Shown here piece after piece: positions 33,532-43,382 of a stretch of DNA of 64,000 nucleotides. The first letter of the stretch is position 1, and every line of letters begins with the position of its first letter. Under the pieces are notes generated by a model that saw only the letters and a program-made list of their open reading frames with translations, made no database searches and was not told the origin of the DNA. This DNA comes from Eubacterium barkeri (GTDB taxonomy: Bacteria; Bacillota; Clostridia; Eubacteriales; Eubacteriaceae), in contig NZ_FNOU01000002.1 in the NCBI RefSeq assembly GCF_900107125.1, forward strand, positions 1-64,000, read 5' to 3'. The translations under genes and the position numbers were made by a program.

Positions 33532-34134
33532 ATGAGAGAGTATGTCACTGGAAAGACAATACGGCAGTTAAGGGAGGACAAGCACCTTACCCAAAAGGAA
33601 TTGGCAGACCAAATTGCTGTCAGCGATAAAGCAGTGTCCAAATGGGAGACCGGGAGGGGATTGCCGGATATTACCCTCCTTGAACCCTTGGCTTCAGCCC
33701 TGGAGATCTCTGTGGCGGAGCTACTATCCGGAGAGTGTATGGTGAATCGTAATAAGCACTCCAATATACGCCATAGCGGCTTTTATGTTTGTCCGGTTTG
33801 TGGCAATATCATCCATGCCATGGGTGAAGGGGCTTATTCCTGCTGTGGCATCAGTCTGCCGAAGCTTGAAGCTGAGGTGGCAGATGATTGCCATGAAATC
33901 CAGGTGAAGGCCATGGACGGTGATTGGGTGATTACCATGGAGCATCCCATGAAAAAGGATCATTATATTTCCTTTTTTGCCCTGCTGACCACCGATGGTC
34001 TCCAGATGGTTAAGCTTTACCCGGAACAGGAATCCCAGATTCGTTTCTCAGACACACGTCCTGGGACGGTCTATGCGTATTGTAATCGCCATGGATTATT
34101 TAAATGGGATTTAAAGCGACAGAAAAGCCTTTAA
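33532..34134 (+). CDS. HTH regulator fused to a desulfoferrodoxin-like domain
   Basis: A 200-residue fusion. Residues 9-64 form an XRE helix-turn-helix (LTQKELADQIAVSDKAVSKWE). Residues 84-113 resemble desulforedoxin with a Cys87, Cys90, Cys104, Cys105 iron site (YVCPVCGN, CCG). Residues 118-191 match the superoxide reductase core with His121, His138, His144, Cys184 and His187 (HPMKKDHYI, YCNRHG). The lysine normally before the first histidine is Cys120 here. The protein may sense oxygen or superoxide through iron and control transcription. HTH-Dfx fusions are known in clostridia; targets are unknown. Stand-alone gene with its own terminator. Confidence 0.9.
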   Translation: MREYVTGKTIRQLREDKHLTQKELADQIAVSDKAVSKWETGRGLPDITLLEPLASALEISVAELLSGECMVNRNKHSNIRHSGFYVCPVCGNIIHAMGEGAYSCCGISLPKLEAEVADDCHEIQVKAMDGDWVITMEHPMKKDHYISFFALLTTDGLQMVKLYPEQESQIRFSDTRPGTVYAYCNRHGLFKWDLKRQKSL

Positions 34135-34152
34135 ATAGGAAAAGAAAATAGA

Positions 34153-34201
34153 AAAATTGCCGTGATGGAGGAGGTAAACGCCCCATCACGGCAATTTTTT
34201 T
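34153..34201. terminator. Bidirectional terminator between the HTH-Dfx gene and malQ
   Basis: AAAATTGCCGTGATGG and CCATCACGGCAATTTT pair perfectly (16 bp) around a 14-nt loop. T runs exist on both strands. Confidence 0.93.
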
Positions 34202-34233
34202 ACAGATTATAGATGCATCGACAAATCTGTTTT

Positions 34234-35784
34234 TTAACGCTTATACAATTGATTTAAGGTTTTGATAAAGGGTACATCAATGCCCTTAAGGGCGTCCGCA
34301 GCGATTCGGAAGGCCCAATTGCCATCGGCCTGTCCTGGCTTGTTCATCTTGGTGTCGCCACCGAAGCCACAGAGGTCCTGGATGGGGACGATGGCGATAC
34401 TGGCACCGCTTTGCCACAGGGCTCGGATGAAAGCCTGGCAGGATCGGCTTTGGGGTCCTCCCACTTGCCAATCATCCCCCTGGCCAATGTAGCCCACATA
34501 AGCCAGGGCGTTTTCCCGTTGATGGGGGAGAAGCTCCCACAGCCAGCCCAGAAGTGTATTATTGTCATGGGTGCCGGTGTAAGCAACGGTCTTTTTATCA
34601 TAATTATGGGGAAGGTGCTGATTATCTCCATCCTCAATAAAGCCAAACTGAAGAACTCCCATACCGGGCAGCCCGGATTCTGATAATAGGGAGATGACAC
34701 CCTCATCCATGACGCCTAAATCCTCGGCAATAATCCGGGGGGCTGAAAAGTCAATGGCATCGGCAAGGGCGTCAAAAAGCTTCATGCCTGGCCCAGGCAG
34801 CCATTTTCCCTCTCGGGCGGTTCGTGCATCCCCAGGGACAGCCCAATAGGCAGAAAAGGCCCGGAAGTGGTCAATTCGAACCGCATCAAAAAGGGTTAAA
34901 GTATGTTCAAGTCGCTGAATCCACCAGGCATAGCCTTCTTTTTCCATGTTTGGCCAACGGTACAGGGGGTTCCCCCAGAGCTGTCCATCCTCACAAAAAT
35001 AATCCGGAGGAACCCCCGCAACGCTGATGGGATGGCCCTCTGCATCGATTTCGAAAAGCTGGGGATGGACCCAGACATCTGCGCTCTCAATATCCACGTA
35101 GATGGGCATGTCCCCCATGATTTGGATACCCTTTTCCTTGGCGTATTCCTTGACGGATTGCCACTGGTCAAAGAAAGTATATTGGAGAAAATATTGAAAA
35201 TGTATCTCGTCCTCCAGGCGTTTTGCGGCCGCGTCCAGGGCCTTGGGATTACGATGCTTTAAAAAATCATCGGTCCACTTCGTCCAGGGGCGTCCGCTTT
35301 GTTCCTGTTGGATGGCCTGATAAAGGGCATAATCGGTTAGCCAGTGGTCATTGGCCTGGACAAAATGGGCAATTGTCTCTTTAAGTTCTCCAGTCAGGCG
35401 GGTGTAGGCCAACCGAAAAAGGGATAGCCGGGTTTCTTTGACGGCGGTGTAGTCGGCAATGTAAGGATTGCGATTGATTTTGGCCCCTTCAATTTCTGTG
35501 GCAGTGAGTAAACCGGCCTTTCCCAGTTCCTCGGGGTCGATAAAATAAATGTTTCCGGCGAAGGCAGACAGACTTTTATAGGGAGAGTTAAAGACGTCTA
35601 TGGGTCCAAAGGGGAGGACCTGCCACCAGGTACAGCCCATTTCAGACAATTGATCGACAAATGCCCGGGCTTCCTTGCCAAAGGTGCCGATTCCAAAGTC
35701 TCCAGGGAGGGAAGAGACATGGAGGAGAACACCTGAGGATCTGGGAAATAATGTTGTTTTTAAAGATTCCTGTTTTCTTTTCAT
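34234..35784 (-). CDS. malQ: 4-alpha-glucanotransferase
   Basis: Amylomaltase that transfers maltooligosaccharide units in glycogen and maltodextrin metabolism. 516 residues of GH77. RSSGVLLHVSSLPGDFGIG, QVLPFGP, the nucleophile region VRIDHFRAF and the acid/base IIAEDLGVM are complete, as is TGTHDNNT. ATG at 35784 behind GGAAAGGAT. Downstream of the HAD gene with 31 bp between them. Confidence 0.96.
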   Translation of the reverse strand: MKRKQESLKTTLFPRSSGVLLHVSSLPGDFGIGTFGKEARAFVDQLSEMGCTWWQVLPFGPIDVFNSPYKSLSAFAGNIYFIDPEELGKAGLLTATEIEGAKINRNPYIADYTAVKETRLSLFRLAYTRLTGELKETIAHFVQANDHWLTDYALYQAIQQEQSGRPWTKWTDDFLKHRNPKALDAAAKRLEDEIHFQYFLQYTFFDQWQSVKEYAKEKGIQIMGDMPIYVDIESADVWVHPQLFEIDAEGHPISVAGVPPDYFCEDGQLWGNPLYRWPNMEKEGYAWWIQRLEHTLTLFDAVRIDHFRAFSAYWAVPGDARTAREGKWLPGPGMKLFDALADAIDFSAPRIIAEDLGVMDEGVISLLSESGLPGMGVLQFGFIEDGDNQHLPHNYDKKTVAYTGTHDNNTLLGWLWELLPHQRENALAYVGYIGQGDDWQVGGPQSRSCQAFIRALWQSGASIAIVPIQDLCGFGGDTKMNKPGQADGNWAFRIAADALKGIDVPFIKTLNQLYKR

Positions 35785-35815
35785 CCTTTCAAATCCTTTC
35801 CGTAGTTATGGGTTT

Positions 35816-36478
35816 TTATTCGTTGTCAGCAGCAAAGAAGGTCAGCAGATCATGGATGTCACCAGCGGTAAAGAGGGGATGATAGGCCTTGGTATCCTCA
35901 GGGGTTTTAAAACCGTATCCGTAGGTGACGGCGATAAAGGGGATACCAGCGGACCAGGCGCCCTGGGCATCGTACTCGCTGTCTCCAATTAAAACAGCAT
36001 CCCAGGGGGTGCGGCCTAAAGTGGTGAGGGCATCGGAGATGATATCGGCCTTTGTTTTCGATTCAGCCTGATCGATACCGCAGATGGTGTCGAAATAATG
36101 GGCGATACCGGCGGCTTCAAGGGTTCGAATGGCAATATCCTCCCGCTTCAAGGTAGCCACTGCCAGCTGGTGTCCAGTTGACTTAAGGTATTTTAATAAA
36201 TCCACTAACTGTATATAGGCCACAGCCTCTTTAAAGCCATATTCATTCTGGTACCAGCGATGGTGAACGACGCAGGCCCTGGCAGCTTCTTCATCAAGGC
36301 CGTAATGGGTTTTATAAGATTTTAGGCTGGGGGGACCACAGAAGGCCGCCAGGGTGGAATCTGGCAATTGGGGCAGCCCCATGGTATCGGCGGTATAGCG
36401 AACAGCACTGATAATGCCTGGGGCTGTATCCAATAGGGTGCCGTCTAAATCAAAAATAATGACACGGTATTTATTCAT
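35816..36478 (-). CDS. HAD-family phosphatase (phosphoglycolate phosphatase-like)
   Basis: A 220-residue HAD hydrolase. Motif I is IIFDLDGTLLDTAPG near residue 9, motif II AVATLKR, motif III the lysine in SKTKADI, and motif IV IGDSEYDAQGA. A four-helix cap after motif I fits Gph/PpaX-type phosphatases; the substrate is not certain. It probably forms an operon with malQ. Confidence 0.9.
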   Translation of the reverse strand: MNKYRVIIFDLDGTLLDTAPGIISAVRYTADTMGLPQLPDSTLAAFCGPPSLKSYKTHYGLDEEAARACVVHHRWYQNEYGFKEAVAYIQLVDLLKYLKSTGHQLAVATLKREDIAIRTLEAAGIAHYFDTICGIDQAESKTKADIISDALTTLGRTPWDAVLIGDSEYDAQGAWSAGIPFIAVTYGYGFKTPEDTKAYHPLFTAGDIHDLLTFFAADNE

Positions 36479-36495
36479 CCTTCACTCCATCTCAT

Positions 36496-36536
36496 AAAAA
36501 AAGGAAAATCCCAAATGGGTATTCCCAGGATTTTCC
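36496..36536 (-). terminator. Terminator of the 85-residue gene
   Basis: On the minus strand GGAAAATCC and GGATTTTCC form a 9-bp stem followed by seven T. Confidence 0.85.
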
Positions 36537-36606
36537 ATTTTGGCCGTATTGGTGTTTGTGCGACTATGTGCTATAATGTAAACTGTCATTCATTATGAAA
36601 ATTACA

Positions 36607-36864
36607 TTATGCCTGCGATAGGGTAAAATGTCCAAGATCCACAGATTCATAGATTTGTTTCAATAGCTTCTTTGCTTCCTTGAGGATCTCACTTTCAGAT
36701 AATGGCAACCGGATGTCGCGAACTTCGACGATTTCAAGGGGCTTGTCCTTGACAACCTTCGTCAGGGTGTAGCCATCATCGTATATTTTAGGAATAATCC
36801 GGACTTCAAAGGTTCCATTGCTTATGATGGTATCATTGCCGTTCTGAGACAGTGTTTCAAACAT
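36607..36864 (-). CDS. Small uncharacterised protein (85 residues)
   Basis: I do not recognise it. It is a mixed beta/alpha protein without membrane segments or cysteines (MFETLSQNGNDTI at the start, a helical lysine/glutamate-rich end). AAAGGATG lies 7 nt upstream of the ATG, and a good terminator follows, so it is likely a real single-gene unit. It lies between the HAD gene and uvrC and is divergent from uvrC. Confidence 0.75.
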   Translation of the reverse strand: MFETLSQNGNDTIISNGTFEVRIIPKIYDDGYTLTKVVKDKPLEIVEVRDIRLPLSESEILKEAKKLLKQIYESVDLGHFTLSQA

Positions 36865-36987
36865 CGAATCACATCCTTTCTGTAGTACTTTCGTTATCTG
36901 ATAGTATTATAGCAAATGTGAGGAGAATGAAAAAGGTTAAAGCGGTTAAAAAAACGAATTCATATAGAAATATTTCAGGAAAGCACT

Positions 36988-38871
36988 ATGTTTGATCGAG
37001 ATTCTTTAAAAAACATTCCCCATCAGCCGGGGATTTATATGTACCATAACCACGCCGGGGATATTATCTACGTGGGAAAAGCCAAGGATTTAAATAATCG
37101 GGTACGTCAGTATTTTCAAAACTCCAAAAATCTTACACCTAAGACTGTAACTCTGGTTTCCCACATTGAATGGGTTGAGACCATTGTGGTGGACAGTGAG
37201 ATGGAGGCTTTGATCCTTGAGTGCAACCTGATTAAGGAGCACCACCCAAAGTATAATATTATGCTGAAGGATGATAAAAGCTATCCATATATCAAGGTGA
37301 CCCTTCAGGATGAGTATCCCCGGATTCTCATGACCCGTAAGCATAAAAAGGATGGGGCCCGTTATTTTGGCCCCTTTACCAGCAGCATGGCGGTGAAGCA
37401 GACCATTGAAGCCATTGGCAGGGTATACCCCCTGAGACGCTGTAATCGCCACGTGGCCTTTGGAAAACGCATTGGCCGTCCGTGTCTGAATTACCATATT
37501 GGGCAGTGCTGTGCACCCTGTACCGGGAAGGTGCCAATACAGGAGTATATGGAGAGTATCCATGCTGTGCTGGATTTGCTCAATGGGAAGGATAAGGAAA
37601 TGATTGGCCGTCTGACCCAGGAAATGGCGGCAGCGGCAGAGAATCTGGACTTTGAAACAGCGGCAAAAAAGCGGGATCAAATCCAGGGGATTCACCATAT
37701 TGTGGAGCGTCAGAAAATCATTACAAATAATGCCCAGGATCAGGATATTATCGCCCTGGCACGGGAGGAGGATCTGGCCTGTGTTCAGGTTTTCAATGTG
37801 CGGGATGGGAAGATGCTGGGCAGAGACCATGTTTTTATGGAGGGTATTTCCGAATCTTCAGAGGAAGAGATTCTCACCCAATTTGTTAAGCAGTATTATT
37901 CCGGCAGGCCATTTATACCCAGGGAGATTATTTTAAGTGCCCCCTTACTGGCAGAGGAATCCGAGACCATCACCGCCTGGCTATCGGATATCCGTGGGGC
38001 GAAGGTACACATTTTACTGCCCCAGAAGGGGCAGAAGTCTAAAATGGCCAAAATGGTTGAGGAAAACGCCCGGCTGACCTTAGGCCAATACTTATTGGAA
38101 CAGCGCCATAAGCAGGAGAAGAAAAAGAGCCGCCTGGACTCCCTTCGGGATTTGCTCCACATGGATGATCTGCCTAAACGGATTGAGGCTTATGATATAT
38201 CCAATATCAGCGGAACGGATAATGTGGGCGGAATGGTCGTTTTTTCAGATGGACGCCCTGATCGAAAGGCCTATCGGCGTTTTAAGATTAAATCCGTTGA
38301 GGGCCAGAATGATTATGGCAGCATGCAGGAGGTGTTATTCCGGCGCATTGAGCGGGGATTAAAGGAGCAGGCTGAGGGGGTTGAACCTGGGAAAAGCAGC
38401 TTTTTACCCTTTCCTGAGATATTTTGTATCGATGGTGGGAAAACCCACGTTGATGCCGTGGGGAGTATTCTTGGGATGTACCCGGAGCTGGATATTGCGG
38501 TTACAGGGTTGGTCAAGGATGACCACCATCACCTGAGGGGGCTCATTTATAAGAATGAGGAATATCCCCTTCAGCATGGGACTCCCCTGTGTACCTTCCT
38601 TAGTGAAATATCCGAAGAGGTTCACCGTTATGCCCTGGGGTATCACCATCAATTGCGCAAGAAGGGGATGATGGCTTCGGAGCTGGAGGGAATCCCCGGT
38701 ATTGGGAAAAAACGTCGGGAGGCCTTGATGCGGCATTTTGGACGGATTGAAAATATAAAAACTGCGACGGCAGAGGAGCTTTTAGCTATCCCGGGAATGG
38801 ATGCACGGGCGGCGAAGGCAGTGGTGGCATGGTCTACAGAAAACAACCAGACAGGAGAAAATCATGAATAG
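36988..38871 (+). CDS. uvrC: Excinuclease ABC subunit C
   Basis: Makes both incisions in nucleotide excision repair. 627 residues: GIY-YIG nuclease at the N terminus (GIYMYHNHAGDIIYVGKA), a CAPCTG cysteine segment, the UVR helix (FETAAKKRDQI) near 225, an RNase-H-like endonuclease, and C-terminal helix-hairpin-helix repeats (GIPGIGKKRREALMRHFG). The end overlaps hprK by 8 bp. Confidence 0.97.
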   Translation: MFDRDSLKNIPHQPGIYMYHNHAGDIIYVGKAKDLNNRVRQYFQNSKNLTPKTVTLVSHIEWVETIVVDSEMEALILECNLIKEHHPKYNIMLKDDKSYPYIKVTLQDEYPRILMTRKHKKDGARYFGPFTSSMAVKQTIEAIGRVYPLRRCNRHVAFGKRIGRPCLNYHIGQCCAPCTGKVPIQEYMESIHAVLDLLNGKDKEMIGRLTQEMAAAAENLDFETAAKKRDQIQGIHHIVERQKIITNNAQDQDIIALAREEDLACVQVFNVRDGKMLGRDHVFMEGISESSEEEILTQFVKQYYSGRPFIPREIILSAPLLAEESETITAWLSDIRGAKVHILLPQKGQKSKMAKMVEENARLTLGQYLLEQRHKQEKKKSRLDSLRDLLHMDDLPKRIEAYDISNISGTDNVGGMVVFSDGRPDRKAYRRFKIKSVEGQNDYGSMQEVLFRRIERGLKEQAEGVEPGKSSFLPFPEIFCIDGGKTHVDAVGSILGMYPELDIAVTGLVKDDHHHLRGLIYKNEEYPLQHGTPLCTFLSEISEEVHRYALGYHHQLRKKGMMASELEGIPGIGKKRREALMRHFGRIENIKTATAEELLAIPGMDARAAKAVVAWSTENNQTGENHE

Positions 38872-39898
38872 TAGAGAGAATCGGACAGAGCCCTTGTGTG
38901 TGATTAACATTAAAGACTTTTGTAAAGAAATGGATTTGGAAATCGTCCATTGTGAGTTTGAAACCTTCGAGCTTTACGATGGTGGGATTAACCGCCCAGG
39001 CCTCCAGCTCCATGGTTATTACGAGTATTTTGATGCCAGCCGAATCCAAATTATCGGTAAGGTGGAAATGTCCTATTTGATGAGTCTGGATGAGCGCCTA
39101 CGGGAAAAACGGATCAACGACTTCTTCTCCTATAATTTCCCCTGTTTTATTGTGTGCTGGGATTTGCCCCAGGTGCAGCTTTTTGAAGAAGCAGCAGAGA
39201 AGCACAACCGCATCCTGTTAAAGAGCAAGGAAAAAACCACCTCCCTGACTTACCGTCTGGTGGATTATGTGGATACCCTGACTGCACCTAGAACCGGCAT
39301 CCATGGCGTATTGGTCGAGGTCCATGGGGTTGGGGTTGTCATTACCGGAGCCAGTGGAATTGGGAAGAGCGAAACCGCTCTGGAGCTTATTAAACGCGGG
39401 AATAGCTTTATTGCAGATGATGTGGTGGAGATTACCTGCCATCACAGCCATACCCTCATGGGGGAGGCCCCTGAGATGCTGCGGTATTACATGGAGGTTC
39501 GGGGAATCGGCATTATCGATGTACGAATGCTCTACGGGGCAAAGTCTGTTAAACGATCTGTGGAAATCGACATGGTTATTCGTCTGGAAAATTGGAATGA
39601 CCGGTCGCCCTATGACCGATTGGGATTGGATGAAGAAACCACGGATATCCTTGGTGTCGAGGTTCCCCTGGTTACTATTCCCGTTTCTGGCGGGCGTAAT
39701 TTGGCAGCGATTATTGAGACGGCGGCCATCAATAACCGGATGAAAGCAGCGGGCTTCCGCTCCGCCCAGATTTTTTGTGATAATATTGCACGACATAATG
39801 AGGAGGTTGCAGAGGAACGGCGTCGCAAGCAAGGGGACAAAAGTGAAACTGAAGTCCCGGATGCATTACAAGAAGAGAAAGAGGACAAAAATGCGTGA
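38864..39898 (+). CDS. hprK: HPr kinase/phosphorylase
   Basis: Phosphorylates HPr on Ser46 and so drives carbon catabolite control in Firmicutes. 344 residues, with Walker A GASGIGKSETALELI, the signature EVRGIGIIDVRMLYG and the N-terminal HprK domain. ATG 38864 follows AGGAGAAA and lies inside uvrC; the upstream ATG at 38801 has no such site. It overlaps the PHP gene by 8 bp. The C-terminal 30 residues are charged and variable. Confidence 0.96.
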   Translation: MNSRENRTEPLCVINIKDFCKEMDLEIVHCEFETFELYDGGINRPGLQLHGYYEYFDASRIQIIGKVEMSYLMSLDERLREKRINDFFSYNFPCFIVCWDLPQVQLFEEAAEKHNRILLKSKEKTTSLTYRLVDYVDTLTAPRTGIHGVLVEVHGVGVVITGASGIGKSETALELIKRGNSFIADDVVEITCHHSHTLMGEAPEMLRYYMEVRGIGIIDVRMLYGAKSVKRSVEIDMVIRLENWNDRSPYDRLGLDEETTDILGVEVPLVTIPVSGGRNLAAIIETAAINNRMKAAGFRSAQIFCDNIARHNEEVAEERRRKQGDKSETEVPDALQEEKEDKNA

Positions 39899-40664
39899 TT
39901 ATTTAATGGATGGCCACGCTCACACCGTGGTCAGTGGCCATGCCTATAATACGGTACAAGAGCTGGTGGATGTGGCCAATATCCGTGGTCTGGAGCTGAT
40001 TTGTTTAACCGAGCACGGACCAGAGCTGCCAGGGGCACCTCATCCCATTTATTTTGCCAATTACCGGATTATTCCATCGGTTATTGACAATGTGCGGGTT
40101 TTAAAGGGAATCGAGGCAAACATCATGGATTTTGAGGGAACCCTGGATATTCCCGAAAGGTGCGTGCCCAATTTGGAGGTCATTTCAGCATCCCTTCACG
40201 ATATTTGCCTGACACCTGGCAGCCAGTCAGAAAACACCTCAGCAGTGCTGGGAGCCATCGAAAACCCCTTGGTGGACTTTCTATGCCATTTAGGAAACCC
40301 CACCTTCCCCCTGGATTACGAGGCGATTTTACAAAGTGCGAAAAAGCACGATAAAATGATTGAAATTAACAATGGGTCCTTCTTCATACGCAAGGGCTGT
40401 GCGCCCAATTGCGTGGCTATAGCAAAACGTTGTGCGGAACTGGATATCCCCATCGTGGTGGGAAGTGATACCCATTACCGGTGTGATTTAGGACATTTCC
40501 CATATGCCGATCGGGCCTTGGAGCTGGCTGGGGTCCCAGATGAATTAATTGTTAATCTGGAGCCGTGGAAATTTATGGATATTTTAAAGCATCATGGAAA
40601 AGTGATTGGAAGGGAGGCCCGGATACCCCTGGAGGACGTGTTCAATTTTAATTGCGAAAGCTGA
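39891..40664 (+). CDS. PHP-domain phosphatase (YcdX-like)
   Basis: A 257-residue metal-dependent hydrolase. DGHAHTVVSGHAYNT, LTEHGPELPG, GIEANI, HLGNP and GSDTHYRCDLG supply the usual PHP metal ligands. Close to YcdX/hypothetical phosphatases; the substrate is unknown. ATG 39891 lies inside hprK, showing translational coupling; longer starts lack a ribosome-binding site. Confidence 0.9.
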   Translation: MRDYLMDGHAHTVVSGHAYNTVQELVDVANIRGLELICLTEHGPELPGAPHPIYFANYRIIPSVIDNVRVLKGIEANIMDFEGTLDIPERCVPNLEVISASLHDICLTPGSQSENTSAVLGAIENPLVDFLCHLGNPTFPLDYEAILQSAKKHDKMIEINNGSFFIRKGCAPNCVAIAKRCAELDIPIVVGSDTHYRCDLGHFPYADRALELAGVPDELIVNLEPWKFMDILKHHGKVIGREARIPLEDVFNFNCES

Positions 40665-40722
40665 GATGCTTATGATATGATATAAATTCAAAGATAAATT
40701 GCTAGGATTGGAGAATAGTTCC

Positions 40723-41598
40723 ATGACAATAAAGATTATAACAGATTCTGCCTGTGATATGCCAAAGGCACTAATAGAGGAGTATGGTGTTGAAATCATG
40801 CCGCTCTACATCATGCAGGGGAACACGTCCTTTAGGGACGGAATTGATATAACACCAGATCGGCTATATTCTGAAATGCGGAAGGGGGAGCACTTCAGCA
40901 CTTCCCAGATTCCATATTCCGATTTTGTTTCGACCTTTACGAGACACGCTGAGGCAGGTGAAGCTTTTATTAATCTGAGCTTTTCCAGTGGATTATCAGG
41001 CACATATCAAACGGCGATGCTTGCTTTACGGGATGTGAAGGAAAAATATCCAGAGGTTCCTATGGCGGTTCTGGATACCAAGGCCGTTACTGGTGGCCTT
41101 GGTATGATTGTTACGAAGGTGGCAGAAGCTGCGTCCAAAGGGGCGGATTTTGAGTCCCTGGTGGCCTATAGTGAGAAATTATCCACCCAGATCCGTCATG
41201 TTTTTACAGTGACCAACTTGGAGTATTTGTATCGCGGCGGGCGGTTAAATAAGGGCACGGCCATGGTCGGAAATTTACTGAATATTTACCCTTTGTTGGA
41301 GGTGGATGAAAGCGGTGAGCTTCAGAACATCGATAAGGCCAGGGGCGAAAAGAAACTGATTAAAAAAATGGTGGATTATGTGGCTAAAAATATGCAAAAT
41401 CCTGAAAAGCAGGAGATGTATATTGCCCACGCGGATAATATGGCCTTAGTGGAAATGTTTATCAAAATTGCCCATAAGCACCATATCGATCCTAAGATGA
41501 TTGAAATTATGACATTAGCTCCCATTATTGGGACCCACACAGGGCCAGGGAGTTTGACGGTATTCTTTTTTGAAAATGAAATTATAGAGATGAGTTAA
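40723..41598 (+). CDS. DegV family fatty-acid-binding protein
   Basis: A 291-residue DegV/FakB-type protein expected to bind fatty acids for the FakA kinase. IITDSACDMP, the TSQIPYSDF loop, the SSGLSGTYQTA lipid-contact motif and RGGRLNKG are present. ATG 40723 is 9 nt after TTGGAG. A fakA gene is not in the window. Between the PHP gene and prfA. Confidence 0.92.
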   Translation: MTIKIITDSACDMPKALIEEYGVEIMPLYIMQGNTSFRDGIDITPDRLYSEMRKGEHFSTSQIPYSDFVSTFTRHAEAGEAFINLSFSSGLSGTYQTAMLALRDVKEKYPEVPMAVLDTKAVTGGLGMIVTKVAEAASKGADFESLVAYSEKLSTQIRHVFTVTNLEYLYRGGRLNKGTAMVGNLLNIYPLLEVDESGELQNIDKARGEKKLIKKMVDYVAKNMQNPEKQEMYIAHADNMALVEMFIKIAHKHHIDPKMIEIMTLAPIIGTHTGPGSLTVFFFENEIIEMS

Positions 41599-41613
41599 GA
41601 GGTTAGAAACAGG

Positions 41614-42684
41614 ATGTTAGAAAAACTGGATTTTTTATCAGAAAAATACGATGATTTAAATCAGAAGATTTCCGATCCGGAAGTCATTGCAGACCAGGCG
41701 AAGTGGCAGAAGCTTATGAAAGAGCATGCCCATTTGGAGCCGATCATTGCCCATTATATGGCCTATAAAAAAGCCTCGGAGGGCATTGAAGAGAGCAAGG
41801 AAATGCTGTTGGATAAAGCATTGGACAAAGAGTTTAAAGAGCTTTGTGAAATGGAATTATCGGAGTTGACAGAAGAAAAGGAACGCTTAGAGGAAGAACT
41901 GAAGGTCCTTCTGCTTCCCAAGGACCCCAACGATGACAAAAACGTCATTGTGGAAATTCGGGCTGGTGCCGGTGGTAGTGAAGCCGCTCTTTTTGCAGGG
42001 GATTTATTCCGGATGTTTACCCGTTATGCTGAGCGTCATCGCTGGAAAAGTGAAATTATGAATTCCAATATTCCGGATATTGGTGGGATTAAGGAAATCA
42101 CCTTTGCCATTGAAGGGCAGGGTGCCTATAGTCGGTTAAAATATGAAAGTGGCGTCCATCGTGTTCAGCGGATTCCGTCAACGGAGTCTGGCGGCCGGAT
42201 CCATACATCCACAGCAACGGTTGCTGTATTGCCAGAGGTAGATGATGTTGAGGTTGAAATTAATCCCAACGATATCCGGGTGGATGTCTATCGTTCCTCT
42301 GGGAATGGGGGACAGTGCGTTAACACCACCGACTCGGCAGTTCGTTTAACCCATGAGCCCACGGGACTAGTGGTAACTTGCCAGGATGAAAAATCCCAGC
42401 TTAAAAACAAAGAAAAGGCCATGAAGGTTTTAAAAGCCCGGTTGTATGAAATCGAAATGCAGAAACAGCAGAGTGAAATCGCCAAGGATCGGAAAAGTCA
42501 GGTTGGGACAGGGGATCGAAGCGAACGGATTCGGACCTATAATTTCCCCCAGGGCCGGGTAACCGATCACCGCATCGGGATGACCGTCCATCAGCTGGAT
42601 GCCTTTTTAGATGGAGAAATTGACGAAATGGTGGATGCGCTCATCACCTCAGACCAGGCGGAGAAAATGAAAGCGGGGCTTTAA
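41614..42684 (+). CDS. prfA: Peptide chain release factor 1
   Basis: Releases peptides at UAA and UAG. 356 residues. The catalytic GGQ is at 232-234 ([10 protein letters not shown]), and the codon-recognition tripeptide is the Pro-Ser-Thr of [14 protein letters not shown], so it is RF1 and not RF2. ATG 41614, with GAGGTTAG upstream. The stop overlaps the converging pgsA-like gene by 4 bp. Confidence 0.97.
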   Translation: MLEKLDFLSEKYDDLNQKISDPEVIADQAKWQKLMKEHAHLEPIIAHYMAYKKASEGIEESKEMLLDKALDKEFKELCEMELSELTEEKERLEEELKVLLLPKDPNDDKNVIVEIRAGAGGSEAALFAGDLFRMFTRYAERHRWKSEIMNSNIPDIGGIKEITFAIEGQGAYSRLKYESGVHRVQRIPSTESGGRIHTSTATVAVLPEVDDVEVEINPNDIRVDVYRSSGNGGQCVNTTDSAVRLTHEPTGLVVTCQDEKSQLKNKEKAMKVLKARLYEIEMQKQQSEIAKDRKSQVGTGDRSERIRTYNFPQGRVTDHRIGMTVHQLDAFLDGEIDEMVDALITSDQAEKMKAGL

Positions 42685-43259
42685 GACCGGCTTTCCTCCC
42701 GGAGCTCTGCGTACATTTGCTTAAAGGCCTGACTGTACTGATAAAAGGAAATACTGAGCATAACGCCGGTAATAATCATCAGCAGGTTGGCATAAAGTGC
42801 TCCCATTTGTGGGAAGGAAACCAATAAAAAAGCCGTGATAAAAAATGTAGCAGTGGAGACCTTACCGGCCCAAAGGGATCCACTAAAGCGTTTTCCTTTT
42901 TTGAGGAGTTTAATGTCGTTAACCAGCATATAAATCTCCTTTACCATAAATAGGGCAACCAGCCACAGGATGCCAGGGAAACGCAGAATCAGCATCAGTA
43001 TGACGGCAAATTGTGTCAGTTTATCTGCCACAGGGTCTAAGATAATCCCTAACTCTGTTATCATATTAAAGCGTCGGGCGATAAATCCATCCAATAAATC
43101 GGTGAGTCCAGAGCCCAGAATAATCAGACCAACGGTTAAAAAATCCATGGGTGATTTAGCTTTAAGGTAAAGATAGAGAAACACAGGAATTAAAAGTAAA
43201 CGGATAATACTCAGGATATTGGGAATGCTCAAAATTTGCTTCGCTTCAATTTTCTTCAT
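42681..43259 (-). CDS. pgsA: CDP-alcohol phosphatidyltransferase (PgsA-like)
   Basis: A membrane enzyme that makes phosphatidylglycerol phosphate from CDP-diacylglycerol and glycerol-3-phosphate. The CDP-alcohol signature runs from DGFIARR to [10 protein letters not shown], with both aspartate pairs. Four to six hydrophobic helices. 192 residues from the ATG at 43259, which follows AAAGGAAG; the upstream ATG at 43307 lacks a site. A paralog with another alcohol acceptor cannot be excluded. Confidence 0.88.
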   Translation of the reverse strand: MKKIEAKQILSIPNILSIIRLLLIPVFLYLYLKAKSPMDFLTVGLIILGSGLTDLLDGFIARRFNMITELGIILDPVADKLTQFAVILMLILRFPGILWLVALFMVKEIYMLVNDIKLLKKGKRFSGSLWAGKVSTATFFITAFLLVSFPQMGALYANLLMIITGVMLSISFYQYSQAFKQMYAELREESRS

Positions 43260-43382
43260 GATGCTTCCTTTCATATTGCAGATCAATACGATTGTAATTC
43301 TAAACATTCACTTAAACAATGTCAATTGATAAAATCGGATGAGATTAAGCTGGTCTAAAGGCTGTCGGGTTAGGATGAATCA

